A stretch of 64,000 bases of DNA from Pseudonocardia sp. HH130629-09 (GCF_001294645.1 NZ_CP011868.1:620001-684000), one strand, 5' to 3'; counted from the first letter of the stretch, positions 8,728 to 17,290 are shown. Notes: generated from the letters alone by a model not told the origin. Made by a program: numbers and translations.

Positions 8728-8901
8728 ATGTGGTTCACCCTCGAACGCATGTACGGAGAACTGGTGTCCTGGCAGCGGTGCGCCGCCTGCGGCGCGGAGG
8801 CCGAGCTCCCCGGTGACGAGGCGGCGGGCGTCGCCGTCCCGTGCCCGGACTGTCCCGGCTCGATGACCGAGGAGTTCAGCTGGGACGCGGTCGCGGCCTG
8901 A
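8728..8901 (+). CDS. Small CxxC zinc-ribbon-like protein
   Basis: A short Cys-rich protein with two CxxC pairs (RCAACGAE and PCPDCPG) spaced like a zinc ribbon, followed by an acidic tail. ATG 8728 gives 57 residues. A GTG at 8764 has a better ribosome site (GGAGAA about 5 bases upstream) and would give 45 residues beginning just before WQRCAACG. No function can be assigned. It sits 24 bases after the HAD gene and converges on the RraA gene. Confidence 0.55.
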   Translation: MWFTLERMYGELVSWQRCAACGAEAELPGDEAAGVAVPCPDCPGSMTEEFSWDAVAA

Positions 8902-8910
8902 GCGACCCGC

Positions 8911-9573
8911 TCAGATCTTGAACCCCAGCGCGCTGGGCTCGCCCCGGCGCAGCGCCGCGACGTGCTCGACGACCGTGGTCAGCGAGTGCAGGTCGTGGCC
9001 GTTGCGCATGGCCGAGACCAACGCGCGCTCGGCGGCCTCGATGCCCTCGGCGGTCTCGACGACCTCGGCGAGCCGGTCCGGCGCGGCGATGAGCAGCCCG
9101 TCGTCGTCGCCGCACACCAGGTCGCCCGGGCTCACGACGAGCCCGCCGAACGACACCATCTCGTCGACGGTGCCGGGGTCGCTCGTGCTGCCCGACGCCG
9201 GGCATGTCCCGCGGGCGAACACCGGCAGCCCGATCCCGCGCAGCCCACGGATGTCGCGGACCAGCCCGTCGACGACGATCCCGGCCAGCCCGCGCCGCTT
9301 CGCCTCGGTCGCGAACAGCTCACCGGACACGGCGCGGTGACCACCGGCCCCGGCGACGACGAGCACCGAGCCCGGGCGGGCCGCGGACAGCGCCGCGAAC
9401 ATCGGCAGGTGGTCGTCCACACACGAGACCGTCACCGCGGGGCCGGCCATCGACACGTCCAGGACCAGGGCCCGGATCGCCGGGTCCACCACGGGCAGCG
9501 ACTTGTCGGCGTCGCAGAGGGAGGACACCTGCAGCTCGCGCAGACGGTCGAGGAGATCGGGCATGGTCGTCAT
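8911..9573 (-). CDS. RraA family protein (HMG/oxaloacetate aldolase-like)
   Basis: A 220-residue RraA-fold protein. GIVVDGLVRDIRGLR carries the conserved Arg-Asp pair, and GDLVCGDDDGLLI matches the metal/substrate site of 4-hydroxy-4-methyl-2-oxoglutarate aldolases. Because these catalytic elements are present and the neighbour is an acyl-CoA ligase, I favour an aldolase or decarboxylase in aromatic or organic-acid catabolism over an RNase E inhibitor. ATG 9573 overlaps the TGA of the upstream ligase (ATGA), which implies translational coupling and supports this start. Confidence 0.85.
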   Translation of the reverse strand: MTTMPDLLDRLRELQVSSLCDADKSLPVVDPAIRALVLDVSMAGPAVTVSCVDDHLPMFAALSAARPGSVLVVAGAGGHRAVSGELFATEAKRRGLAGIVVDGLVRDIRGLRGIGLPVFARGTCPASGSTSDPGTVDEMVSFGGLVVSPGDLVCGDDDGLLIAAPDRLAEVVETAEGIEAAERALVSAMRNGHDLHSLTTVVEHVAALRRGEPSALGFKI

Positions 9574-11069
9574 CCTGTCGCACCTCCCGCCGTTGCGCGT
9601 CGTCGAGCGTCGGCGGCGCGCGCGGCGATCTCCGAGCGGCGCACCTTCCCGGCGTCGTCGCGCAGCGGGTGGTCGACGACGTCGATGCTCCGTGGCTGTT
9701 TCGCCCTGCTCAGGCGTCCGTCGAGGAACTCGCGGAGATCGTTCTCGACGCCCGGTTCGGCCTGCACCACGGCGTGCAGGACGTGCCCGTAGTCGTCGTC
9801 GGGCAGCCCGACGACGACGGCGTCGCGCACCCCGGGGTGCGCGGTCAGCGCGGCCTCGACCTCGGCCGGGTACACGTTCGCGCCGCCGACGAGGATCATG
9901 TCCGAACGTCGGTCGGCCAGGTACAGATAGCCGTCGGCGTCCAGCGAGCCCATGTCGCCGAGTGACTCCCAGCCGTCCCGCTCGCGCGCGGAGGCACCCA
10001 GGTAGTGGTACGTCGGCGCCCCGCCGGACCGCATCCAGATCTCGCCGGTCACGCCGGGGCCGAGCTCGCGGCCGTCGTCGTCGCGGACGGTGATCTCGCC
10101 GCGGGTGACCCGTCCGACCGAACCCGGGTGGGCCAGCCAGTCGCGGCCGTCGATCGCGGTACCGGCCTGGGACTCGGTGCCGGAGTAGATCTCGAGCACC
10201 GTCTCCGCGCCGACCCGGTCGATCCAGCCGCGCTTGACCTCCGGCGGGCAGGGCGCGCCGACGTGCAGCACGGTCCGCAGGGTGCCGACGTCGCAGGCGG
10301 CCCAGTCGGCGTCGGGCAACCGCAGCATCCGGCTCATCATGGTCGGCACCGCGTAGAGCCAGGTCACGCCGTACGCGGGGATCATCCACAGTGCCCGGGC
10401 GGCGTCGAACCGGCCCATGAGCACGACGTGGTGGCCCTGCAGCAACGCCATCAGCGTGAACATGAACGGGGCGTTGTGGTGCAGCGGTGCGGTGCAGCCG
10501 AACACGCCGTCGCGGTCGATCCGCAGCCCGTCGACGCGGGCCAGGACCTGTTCGACGCAGGCTGCCTGACCGGCGACGATCACCTTCGGCGTGCCGGTCG
10601 ACCCACCCGAGGTGGGTGCCTTCCAGCTCGGCCCGATCACGTCGGGGAGCGGGCCGTCGGCGTACCCGTCGGCGTCGACCGGGGTGTCGACGACGAGCGC
10701 CGGCGCGGCGACGGCGAGCACCGCGTCGCGCTCGGCGGCGGGCAGCCGGGCCGACAGCGGCTGGGGCACCGCACCGATCTTCCACACCGCGACCGAGCAC
10801 TCGAGGTGCGCTGCGGTGTTCGGCAGCGCGATCGACACCAGGTCCCCGCACCGGACCCCGCGGTCGGCGAACGCCCTGGCCAGGCGGTTGGTACGGGCGT
10901 CGAACCCCGCGCGGGTGCGCACCACGCCGGTGCCGTCGGGGCTGTCCTCGGTGACCAGCGGGCGGTCCGGGGCGGCGGCGACGAGCTCGCGCAGCCGGGC
11001 CGCGAGCGCGGTGGCACCGGAGGGCACCACGGGCTCGGGGAACCGCGGCCCGGTGACGCGCGCGTTCAC
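9570..11069 (-). CDS. AMP-forming acyl-CoA ligase
   Basis: A 499-residue ANL-superfamily enzyme. The P-loop is TSGGSTGTPKVI, the A5 motif is EIYSGTESQ, the A7/A8 region contains GWESLGDMGSLDADGYLYLADR followed by SDMILVGGANVYPAEVE, and the C-terminal catalytic lysine lies in the DDAGKVRRSE context. It activates a carboxylic acid as an acyl-adenylate and transfers it to CoA; the substrate is not predictable. GTG 11069 is preceded by CCGGGAG. It is coupled through ATGA to the RraA gene, suggesting one catabolic transcription unit. Confidence 0.9.
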   Translation of the reverse strand: MNARVTGPRFPEPVVPSGATALAARLRELVAAAPDRPLVTEDSPDGTGVVRTRAGFDARTNRLARAFADRGVRCGDLVSIALPNTAAHLECSVAVWKIGAVPQPLSARLPAAERDAVLAVAAPALVVDTPVDADGYADGPLPDVIGPSWKAPTSGGSTGTPKVIVAGQAACVEQVLARVDGLRIDRDGVFGCTAPLHHNAPFMFTLMALLQGHHVVLMGRFDAARALWMIPAYGVTWLYAVPTMMSRMLRLPDADWAACDVGTLRTVLHVGAPCPPEVKRGWIDRVGAETVLEIYSGTESQAGTAIDGRDWLAHPGSVGRVTRGEITVRDDDGRELGPGVTGEIWMRSGGAPTYHYLGASARERDGWESLGDMGSLDADGYLYLADRRSDMILVGGANVYPAEVEAALTAHPGVRDAVVVGLPDDDYGHVLHAVVQAEPGVENDLREFLDGRLSRAKQPRSIDVVDHPLRDDAGKVRRSEIAARAADARRRATAGGATG

Positions 11070-11338
11070 GCGGTACTCCCGGCCTCGTCGTCGTCGGCGG
11101 CCGGGCCGAGCCGCTCGTCGTCGGGAACCGGCCCGCGGGCCGGCACGGAGCGCGCGCTCGTCGTCGCCGGGCTGGTGATCCGGCCGCGGATCGAGGAGAG
11201 CTCCGTCCTGGTCGCGATGTGGTCGGCGGGCACCACGGCGCGGTTCCCGCTCGCCGGGCTGCTGCCCGGCTCGTCCAGTGCCTCGCGCTCCGCGGAGGAC
11301 TCCCAGCTCATGCCGCCGAGCGGGCCGATCGCGCGCAC
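11066..11338 (-). pseudogene. Aspartate/glutamate racemase family remnant
   Basis: The 90-codon frame opens with MRAIGPLGGMSWESSAE, very close to the conserved N-terminus of aspartate/glutamate racemases (IGLLGGMSWEST-type). It then loses family similarity and stops after 90 residues, against a usual length of about 230. It abuts the acyl-CoA ligase start. I read it as a 5' fragment left after a deletion; a functional micro-protein is unlikely. Confidence 0.6.
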
Positions 11339-11346
11339 GGGTGATC

Positions 11347-11967
11347 CTAGTGTCCGTCGTGGACGGGATCGGAGGTCCTGCGCGGGCCCCGGTTCCGGTC
11401 GGTGTGGACGCCCGCGGTGGCCAGCGCGACCCGGCGGCGCGCCGCCGCCGGGTCGTCACCGAAGTGGTCGACCGCCCAGGCCGTGGCCGTGATCAGCTCG
11501 AGGAGCGCCCCGGCGGTGACGCCCGGATCGGCCGAGCCCTCGGCCCGGGCGCGGTCGAGGAGCTCCCCGGTGCGCGCGCCGAGCCGGGCACAGATCGCCT
11601 GCAGCGGGGAGTCCGGTGCATTCAGGGCGGCGGCGACGTAGGTCGGCAGGTCGTGCCAGGTCCGCAGGTGCCATGCGAGCCGGAAGCACCACTCGCGCAG
11701 CGGGTCGGCGGCAGCGGGTGCGGCGTCGAGGTCGGCCGAGGTGTCGAGCAGGTCGGACATGCTGTCCTCGACGACAGCGGCCAGCAGGTCGTCACGGGTG
11801 GGGAAGTTGCGGTAGAGCGTCGCGTTGCCCACCCCTGCCGCGGTCGCGATGCCGTCGGTCGGGGCCCGGAGGCCCTCGGCCTCGAACACCTGCCGCGCCG
11901 CAGCGACGATCGCTGCGCGGTTGCGCCGGGCGTCCGCCCGCGGTGGACGCGACCGTACCGGGGGCAT
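11347..11967 (-). CDS. TetR family transcriptional regulator
   Basis: A 206-residue regulator with an N-terminal TetR helix-turn-helix (RAAIVAAARQVFEAEG then ATAAGVGNATLYRNFPTRDDL) and a ligand-binding C-terminal half with a TetR_C-type LITATAWAVDHFG region. ATG 11967 has AGGAGGC upstream. It is divergent from a zinc-type oxidoreductase, and the gap holds a perfect 18-base inverted repeat. The regulator is therefore predicted to repress itself and the oxidoreductase, as is common for such pairs. Confidence 0.9.
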   Translation of the reverse strand: MPPVRSRPPRADARRNRAAIVAAARQVFEAEGLRAPTDGIATAAGVGNATLYRNFPTRDDLLAAVVEDSMSDLLDTSADLDAAPAAADPLREWCFRLAWHLRTWHDLPTYVAAALNAPDSPLQAICARLGARTGELLDRARAEGSADPGVTAGALLELITATAWAVDHFGDDPAAARRRVALATAGVHTDRNRGPRRTSDPVHDGH

Positions 11968-11985
11968 GGGGCCGCCTCCTTGCAC

Positions 11986-12032
11986 AAGTGGGGAATGTCC
12001 CCATATCTTCGAAGTGGGGACATTCCCCACTT
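11986..12032. promoter_or_regulatory. Operator: 18-bp perfect inverted repeat between TetR and oxidoreductase
   Basis: AAGTGGGGAATGTCCCCA (11986-12003) and its exact reverse complement (12015-12032) are separated by 11 bases. Each arm contains a near-palindromic GGGGA-n3-TCCCC core, so the site can be read as two dimer sites. Its position in the divergent promoter region makes it the likely binding site of the adjacent TetR protein. Confidence 0.75.
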
Positions 12033-12083
12033 CGTACCGGATCTGATCGCCACGGTACGGAACGATCGCGATCCGGAGGAACC

Positions 12084-13068
12084 ATGAGCACGACACCCGA
12101 CACGATGCGGGTCGTCGAGTACGACCGACACGGCGGCCCCGAGGTCCTGGTGGTCCGGGAGGCACGTGTCCCCCGGCCCGCAGCGGGGGAGGTTCTGGTG
12201 CGGGTCGCCGCGGCGTCGGCCAGCAACGGGGAGAACCTGACGCGCGGCGGGGAGCTGCGGGAGATGGTGGGAGCTACGCTGCCGGGACGGGTGGGGATCG
12301 ACTTCTCCGGTGTCGTCGCCGCGGTCACCGACGGCGTCGGGCTGCGGGTGGGCGAACCGGTCTGGGGGCTCACCCCGCACTGGGTCCCCGGGTCCATGGC
12401 GGAGTTCGTCGCCGTGCCGGCCGAGCAGGTGTCCCGGGCCCCGGCCGGGCTCGACCTCCTCGACGCCGCCGCGGCACCCGCGGTCGGGACGACCGCGGCA
12501 CACGCCCTGCGCGACGTCGCACGGGTGCAGCCGGGGGAGCGGCTGCTCGTCCGCGGGGCCAGTGGCGGTGTCGGGAGCGTCGCGGTGCAGATCGGCCGCG
12601 CGTGGGGGGGGGCACGTCACCGCGCTGGCCGGTACCGCGCACCAGGAGTGGGTGCAGGGGCTCGGCGCCGACGTCGTCCTCGACTACCGCGCCACGGATG
12701 TCGGGGACCTGCGCGCGCTGCCGCCGTTCGACGTCGTCGTCGACCTCGTCGGGACCGAACCGGCCGCGCTCTACGATCTGCTGGGTCCCGGCGGACGGTT
12801 GGTGCCGCTCGGTGTGGACGCCGCCGACCCACTCGGCGGCCTGCGCGCGACCGCAGACCTGGCCGAGCGCCATCCCGGCCGGGTGCTCCCGTTCAGCAAC
12901 GACGCACGGTCCGACGAGCTCGGGGCGTTCGCCGAACTCGTCGAGAAGGGCGTGGTCCGGGTGCCGGTCCAGGCACGCTTCGCCCTGGACGACGTCGCCG
13001 CGGCCTACCGGCGGGTCGAGGCGGGCGGAATCCGCGGCAAGGTCGTCGTGGTGGTCGACCGGTCCTGA
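12084..13068 (+). pseudogene. Quinone oxidoreductase-like MDR dehydrogenase, frameshifted in a G9 run
   Basis: The gene starts at ATG 12084 (GGAGGAACC upstream) and encodes a medium-chain dehydrogenase/quinone oxidoreductase. The N-terminal GroES-like half includes VEYDRHGGPEVLVV. The Rossmann motif VRGASGGVGSVAVQIGRAW leads directly into a run of nine G (12604-12612). After it the frame must shift for GHVTALAGTAHQEW and the rest of the NADP domain, ending GGIRGKVVVVVDRS at 13068. Eight G would restore one frame. A homopolymer like this is prone to both replication slippage and sequencing error. It is divergent from, and probably regulated by, the TetR protein. If intact, it would be a cytosolic NADPH-dependent reductase. 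Confidence 0.8.
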
Positions 13069-13280
13069 GCGGGACGCGGCCGCCCGACCCGATGGGCCCC
13101 GCGGTTCGCCGACATCGCGGGCGACCTCGCCGAACGCCAGTCCGGTCGGGCGTGGCCGCCCGCGACGCGATCTTCGGCCTGCGGTCCCCGACCGCCGGTC
13201 CGGGCGGCACCGGCCACACCCCGCCGACGTGGCCGGTGCCGCGCACCGTGCAGCTGCTGAACCGGCCGCCCGGGGCAGGC

Positions 13281-13985
13281 TCAGCCGCCGGCCCCGGCCC
13301 GGGCGATGTAGTCGATCATCGCCTGGTCCGGGCCACCCGCCACGGTCACCTCCCCGGAGTTCTCCTCCCGCAGCCGGTACAGCTGCCGGCGCAACGACTC
13401 GTCGCCGTGGTGGAAGGCCGCCAGCAGCTCCGACCACCGCGCCGCGAGCGCCTGCACGCGCGGCTCCGACGGGTCGGTGCCGGTGTCCATCTCGGCCCGG
13501 ACGGCGGCGATCAGCCCCGGCCACGCGGCCGCGGTCGTCTCGCCCTCGGCACGTCGCGCCCGGAGTGCGGCGACCTGCTCGGGAGTGAAGTACTGCGCGA
13601 AGGTGTCGTTCACCCTGCTCACCTCGTCGATCATCATCAACACGTCCGACGGGTCGGGGTCCGGCGCCTCCCGGAGCCGGTCGACGACCGCCGCGAGCGT
13701 GCCCCGCAGGGCGTGCAGCGCGGCCAGTCTTGCGTCGACCTGGTTCAGGTGCGCGGTGAGGACCTCGGCAAAGGACCCCGACGACAGCAGCTCACCGATG
13801 GCGTCCAGCGGCAGCCCCAGCTCCCGCAGAGCGACCACCTGGTAGACGCTGCGGACGTCCTGGTCGTCGTAGACCCGGTGGCCCGAGGACGTCCGTGCCG
13901 ACGGCACGACCAGTCCCCGCTCCTCCCAGTGGTGCAGGGTGCGCACCGTCAGCCCGGTCGCCCGGGCCAGCTCGCCGACCTTCAC
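13281..13985 (-). CDS. MerR family regulator with TipAS effector domain
   Basis: A 234-residue protein. Residues 1-70 are a MerR winged helix (VGELARATGLTVRTLHHWEERGLV ... SGHRVYDDQDV). A dimerisation helix follows, and then a TipAS-type antibiotic/effector domain with FTPEQVAALRARR and the WSELLAAFHHGDESLRRQL region. TipAS domains bind thiopeptides or other amphipathic ligands. ATG 13985. A MerR-style dyad lies 56 bases upstream, suggesting autoregulation. The target gene is not obvious. Confidence 0.88.
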   Translation of the reverse strand: MKVGELARATGLTVRTLHHWEERGLVVPSARTSSGHRVYDDQDVRSVYQVVALRELGLPLDAIGELLSSGSFAEVLTAHLNQVDARLAALHALRGTLAAVVDRLREAPDPDPSDVLMMIDEVSRVNDTFAQYFTPEQVAALRARRAEGETTAAAWPGLIAAVRAEMDTGTDPSEPRVQALAARWSELLAAFHHGDESLRRQLYRLREENSGEVTVAGGPDQAMIDYIARAGAGG

Positions 13986-14040
13986 CCCGTGCCCCTCCCC
14001 GTCGCACCGCCACGTCGTGGCGGCATGATGGACGGTGCCG

Positions 14041-14057
14041 CCTCACGTCGCGTGAGG
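14041..14057. promoter_or_regulatory. MerR-type operator dyad
   Basis: CCTCACG-TCG-CGTGAGG, a perfect 7-base dyad, lies upstream of the MerR/TipAS gene. It resembles the CCTCA-centred dyads bound by SoxR and other MerR proteins. It is followed by GTGCAAG, possibly part of a promoter. The assignment comes from position and form only. Confidence 0.55.
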
Positions 14058-14419
14058 TGCAAGCCCCGACCGGCACCGTTCTGCCGCGACACGCCGGACC
14101 CGGCGACACGCCGGTCACGAGTTCACCCCCGCGGGTGGTGGGGTCCCGTCCACGAGCCGGGCATCCCGTGACGCTTCGCGTCCGTCGCCCCGTCCGTGGG
14201 GACGGAGGGTATCCGGCGTCCAGGGCGAACCCGTTCCGTCCGGTTCACACCACACGTTCGGTACCCGTGGTGACCGTGTCACCCGGTGGTGTCGTTCGCG
14301 TATCCCCGCCGGTGAGCACCTGCCTACTGTCCGCTTGCCGTGACGCACAGGCGTCCCGGTGGTGCTCACGGGAATCGTGAGGCACGTCCGTCCCACCGGA
14401 CACGATCGGGGAGAACGAC
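14058..14419. other. Intergenic region without a recognised gene
   Basis: About 360 bases between the MerR operator and the small secreted protein gene. It should contain the promoter of the latter; a ribosome site (CGGGGAGA) lies just before 14420. I see no convincing open frame, RNA gene or strong repeat. Confidence 0.5.
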
Positions 14420-14707
14420 ATGCGCAGGAAGCTCGCGGTCACCGGCGTCGCCGTCATCGCCACCATGGTGGCCTTCAGCCCGCTGGCGTCGGCTGCGCCC
14501 GCGCCGAAGGACGACGACGGTGACTCCTTCGTCCAGGACGTCGGCAACACCAGGGGCGACCAGTTCGGCCTGGTGAACCTGGACGACGTCAACGTGCTCA
14601 ACAACGCGAACATCTGCCCGGGCGTCAACGCGACCCTGGGCAACGTCCTCGGGATCCTCGGTGGCGGCGCGGCCCAGACCCGGGACAACCCCACGAAGTG
14701 TGACTGA
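14420..14707 (+). CDS. Small secreted protein of unknown function
   Basis: A 95-residue protein with a clear Sec signal peptide (MRRKLAV then a hydrophobic stretch ending at ASA-AP, about residue 26). The mature part is about 69 residues: an acidic linker, then LVNLDDVNVLNNANICPGVN and a Gly/Ile-rich segment (LGNVLGILGGG), with two cysteines. The Val/Asn/Leu-rich pattern is reminiscent of small actinobacterial surface proteins (chaplin/rodlin-like), but I cannot place it in a family. It is followed by a strong stem-loop. Confidence 0.75.
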   Translation: MRRKLAVTGVAVIATMVAFSPLASAAPAPKDDDGDSFVQDVGNTRGDQFGLVNLDDVNVLNNANICPGVNATLGNVLGILGGGAAQTRDNPTKCD

Positions 14708-14720
14708 CCCGCACACGCCT

Positions 14721-14759
14721 CCGCCCCCTGCATCCCGCCGCCACGGGGTGCAGGGGCGG
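14721..14759. terminator. Stem-loop between convergent genes
   Basis: CCGCCCCCTGCATCCCG pairs with CGGGGTGCAGGGGCGG with one bulge and one mismatch, enclosing a short loop. It lies between the ends of the small secreted protein and the monooxygenase genes, so it may act in both directions. There is no U-tract, as is common in high-GC actinobacteria. Confidence 0.65.
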
Positions 14760-14777
14760 TTCCGTGCGGGCGTAGGA

Positions 14778-16226
14778 TCAGTGGAAGACGTAGTCCGACG
14801 GCTCGACACGGCGGGTGCGCTCGTCGTACTCGCGCATGTAGCCGGGCCAGTTGGTGACGATCCGCCCGGTGTCGTCGCGGTACCAGGAGTCGCACCGGGT
14901 CCACGCGGTGCCGGGGAACCGGGCCTGGATCTCCTCGTCGTAGGCCCGCTCGACCTCGGGGCGGACCTCCACGCCGGACGCGCCGCGCCGGGCCGCCTCC
15001 TGCAGGGCCTCGCGGACGTAGCGGACCTGGTGCTCCAGGTACCGGATGATCGAGCCGCCCGAGGTGTTGGTGTTGGGGCCGTAGAGCACGAACAGCGACG
15101 GGAACCCGGGCACGGTCATCCCCAGGTAGGCGTGCGCGCCGTCGGACCACTCGGTGCGCAGCGACCGCCCACCCGGACCACTGATCTCCATCGGGAACAT
15201 GAAGTCGGTCGCCGCGAAGCCGGTGCCCCAGATGATCGTGTCGACCTCGTGCAGCGTGCCATCCTCGGTGCGCACCCCGGTCGGCTCGATCGCGGCGATC
15301 CGCGACGTCTCGACCTCGACGTTGGGCCGCTGCAGCGCGGGCAGCCAGTGCGAGCTGAACAGGATGCGCTTGCAGCCGAAGGTGTAGTCCGGCCAGACCT
15401 TGCGGCGGACCTCCGGGTCGCGCAGCTGGGCCCGCATGAACAACGTCGACCAGAGCCGCCCCAGCCGTCCCCAGGTGGCGGGGTGGCGGATCATCAGCGT
15501 CAGCGTCTCGCAGTACTCGGTGATGAACCGACGGCGCGCGGCCTGCAGGCCGGGCACCCGGGCGATCGCGGCCCGCCACCACGCCGGGAACTTCCGGTTC
15601 CGCCGCGGCAGGAACCAGTTCCCGGACCGCTGGAACACCGTCATGTGCCCCACCTCGGGGGCGATCGCCGGCACGAACTGCACGGCGCTGGCGCCGGTCC
15701 CGATCACGGCGACGCGGCGTCCGCGCAGGTCGTGGTCGTGGTCCCAGCGCGCGGAGTGGAACATCGTCCCGGTGAAGGAGTCGACGCCGGGCAGGTCGGG
15801 GGAGACCGGCCGGTTGAGCTGCCCGGTCGCGACGATCAGCACGTCGCAGGTCCAGGTGCGGCCCTCGTCCGCGGTGACCGTCCACGGTCCGTCGGCCTCG
15901 TCGCGGCGGGCGTCGACGATCCGCACACCGGCCTGCACCACCTCGTCGATCCCGAACTCGGCGGCGACGCCGCGCAGGTAGGCCAGGATCTCCGGCTGCG
16001 GTGAGCAGAGCCGCGACCAGTCAGTGCGCTGGGCGAACGAGTACGAGTACAGGTGGCTGGGGACGTCGCAGGCTGCGCCCGGATAGGTGTTGTGCAGCCA
16101 CGTGCCGCCGATGCCGTCGGCGGCGTCGACGATCGTGACGTCGCGGATGCCGTGGGCGCGCAGCTCGATCGCAGCAGCGATGCCACCGAATCCGGCGCCG
16201 ACGATGAGAACGCTCGGTGCGTGCAT
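14778..16226 (-). CDS. Baeyer-Villiger-type flavin monooxygenase
   Basis: A 482-residue FAD/NADPH monooxygenase. The N-terminal Rossmann FAD motif is VLIVGAGFGGIAAAIEL. The Baeyer-Villiger fingerprint (FxGxxxHxxxW) appears as FTGTMFHSARWDHD. A second Rossmann motif, VAVIGTGASAVQF, binds NADPH. Predicted role: conversion of ketones to esters or lactones, or hydroxylation. The fingerprint has Asp rather than Pro after the Trp. ATG 16226 has GGGAGGT upstream. It is divergent from the universal stress protein gene; the substrate is unknown. Confidence 0.9.
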   Translation of the reverse strand: MHAPSVLIVGAGFGGIAAAIELRAHGIRDVTIVDAADGIGGTWLHNTYPGAACDVPSHLYSYSFAQRTDWSRLCSPQPEILAYLRGVAAEFGIDEVVQAGVRIVDARRDEADGPWTVTADEGRTWTCDVLIVATGQLNRPVSPDLPGVDSFTGTMFHSARWDHDHDLRGRRVAVIGTGASAVQFVPAIAPEVGHMTVFQRSGNWFLPRRNRKFPAWWRAAIARVPGLQAARRRFITEYCETLTLMIRHPATWGRLGRLWSTLFMRAQLRDPEVRRKVWPDYTFGCKRILFSSHWLPALQRPNVEVETSRIAAIEPTGVRTEDGTLHEVDTIIWGTGFAATDFMFPMEISGPGGRSLRTEWSDGAHAYLGMTVPGFPSLFVLYGPNTNTSGGSIIRYLEHQVRYVREALQEAARRGASGVEVRPEVERAYDEEIQARFPGTAWTRCDSWYRDDTGRIVTNWPGYMREYDERTRRVEPSDYVFH

Positions 16227-16346
16227 GGGACCTCCCTGTCGCCGCCGGTCACGGTAACGATCGCCCGCGGGGCCCCGGAGGCCCGCCCCGGCCCGCGCGG
16301 GCCGTCTGCCACCTCACATTCCGGACACGTGCGGGGCGGCGCGGAT

Positions 16347-16404
16347 CGGAGCACAGTGGAGGGTGAGAGGCCGACACCGGGCCGGCCTGGAACGGAGCAC
16401 AGTG
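16347..16404 (+). repeat. 12-bp direct repeat in the leader of the universal stress protein gene
   Basis: CGGAGCACAGTG occurs at 16347-16358 and again at 16393-16404, the second copy ending directly at the ATG. Each copy contains a GGAG ribosome-binding core. It may be a duplicated translation-initiation region or a regulator site. Confidence 0.55.
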
Positions 16405-17262
16405 ATGAGCACCGTCGTCGTCGGCGTGGACGGATCGGACGCGGCCCTGGACGCCGTCGCCTGGGCGGCCCGCGAGGCCGCCACCCGGCACGCCGACCTG
16501 CTGCTCGTACAGGCCTTCGACGTGGCCCGCCTCTACGCCGACGCCGTCGTCGCGCCCCTGCTCGACGACGTCGAGACCTCGATCCGCGAGGAGTCCCGCG
16601 CGACCCTCGACGCGGCCCGGCACACCGCCGCGCAGGCCGCACCCGAGGTCGCGGTCGACCTCGCGGAGGACCGGCGGGCGCCGTCGACGGCGCTGGTCGA
16701 ACGGTCCGCCACGGCCGAGCTGCTGGTGCTCGGGTCCGCCGGGCGCGGTGCGATGGGCACCGCGCTGGGATCGGTGACCCTGGCGGTGGCCTCGCACGCC
16801 CAGTGCCCGGTCGTCGTCGTGCGCGGCACCTCGTCGGAGGGGCCGGTGCTGGTCGGCGTCGACGGTGGTCCGCTGTCCGACGCGGCCCTGGAGCACGCCT
16901 TCGCCGCAGCCTCCGAGCACGGCACCGGCCTGGTCGCCCTGTACGCCTGGCACGACGGCCGTTCCCCGGCATTGCGTGCCGCCGGGGTCTTCGACCGGCT
17001 GCGCGACGCCGAGGAGCGCGCGCTCGCCGAGCGGCTCGCGGGCTGGTCGGAGCGCTATCCCGACGTCGCCGTGGAGCGGGTGATCGAGCGCGAGGAGCCG
17101 GGGCGGGCGCTGGCCCGGCGCAGTGGTGCGGCGCGGCTGGTCGTCGTCGCCACCCGGGGTCGTGGCGGGTTCACCGGGCTGCTGCTGGGGTCGACCGGTT
17201 TGGCCCTGGTCCAGCGTGCGGACTGCCCGGTGATGCTGGTCGGTCCGGCCGCCGCGACGTGA
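16405..17262 (+). CDS. Tandem universal stress protein
   Basis: A 285-residue protein made of two UspA domains (about 1-143 and 147-285). Each starts with a VGVDG strand and ends in a nucleotide-binding loop: LVLGSAGRGAMGTALGSV in the first and VVATRGRGGFTGLLLGSTGL in the second. The G-2x-G-9x-G(S/T) ATP-binding pattern is intact in both. It fits the hypoxia/dormancy-associated tandem Usp proteins of actinobacteria. The start is ATG 16405; GTG 16402 overlaps it. It is convergent with the secreted hydrolase. Confidence 0.92.
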   Translation: MSTVVVGVDGSDAALDAVAWAAREAATRHADLLLVQAFDVARLYADAVVAPLLDDVETSIREESRATLDAARHTAAQAAPEVAVDLAEDRRAPSTALVERSATAELLVLGSAGRGAMGTALGSVTLAVASHAQCPVVVVRGTSSEGPVLVGVDGGPLSDAALEHAFAAASEHGTGLVALYAWHDGRSPALRAAGVFDRLRDAEERALAERLAGWSERYPDVAVERVIEREEPGRALARRSGAARLVVVATRGRGGFTGLLLGSTGLALVQRADCPVMLVGPAAAT

Positions 17263-17290
17263 GCGCGGCGCCCCGCGTCGGGTGCTCTCC

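Noticed and set aside
9570-11492. Plus-strand open frame of 495 codons opposite the acyl-CoA ligase
   Set aside because: It is a shadow of the ligase. No motif is seen and the ANL motifs are all on the minus strand.
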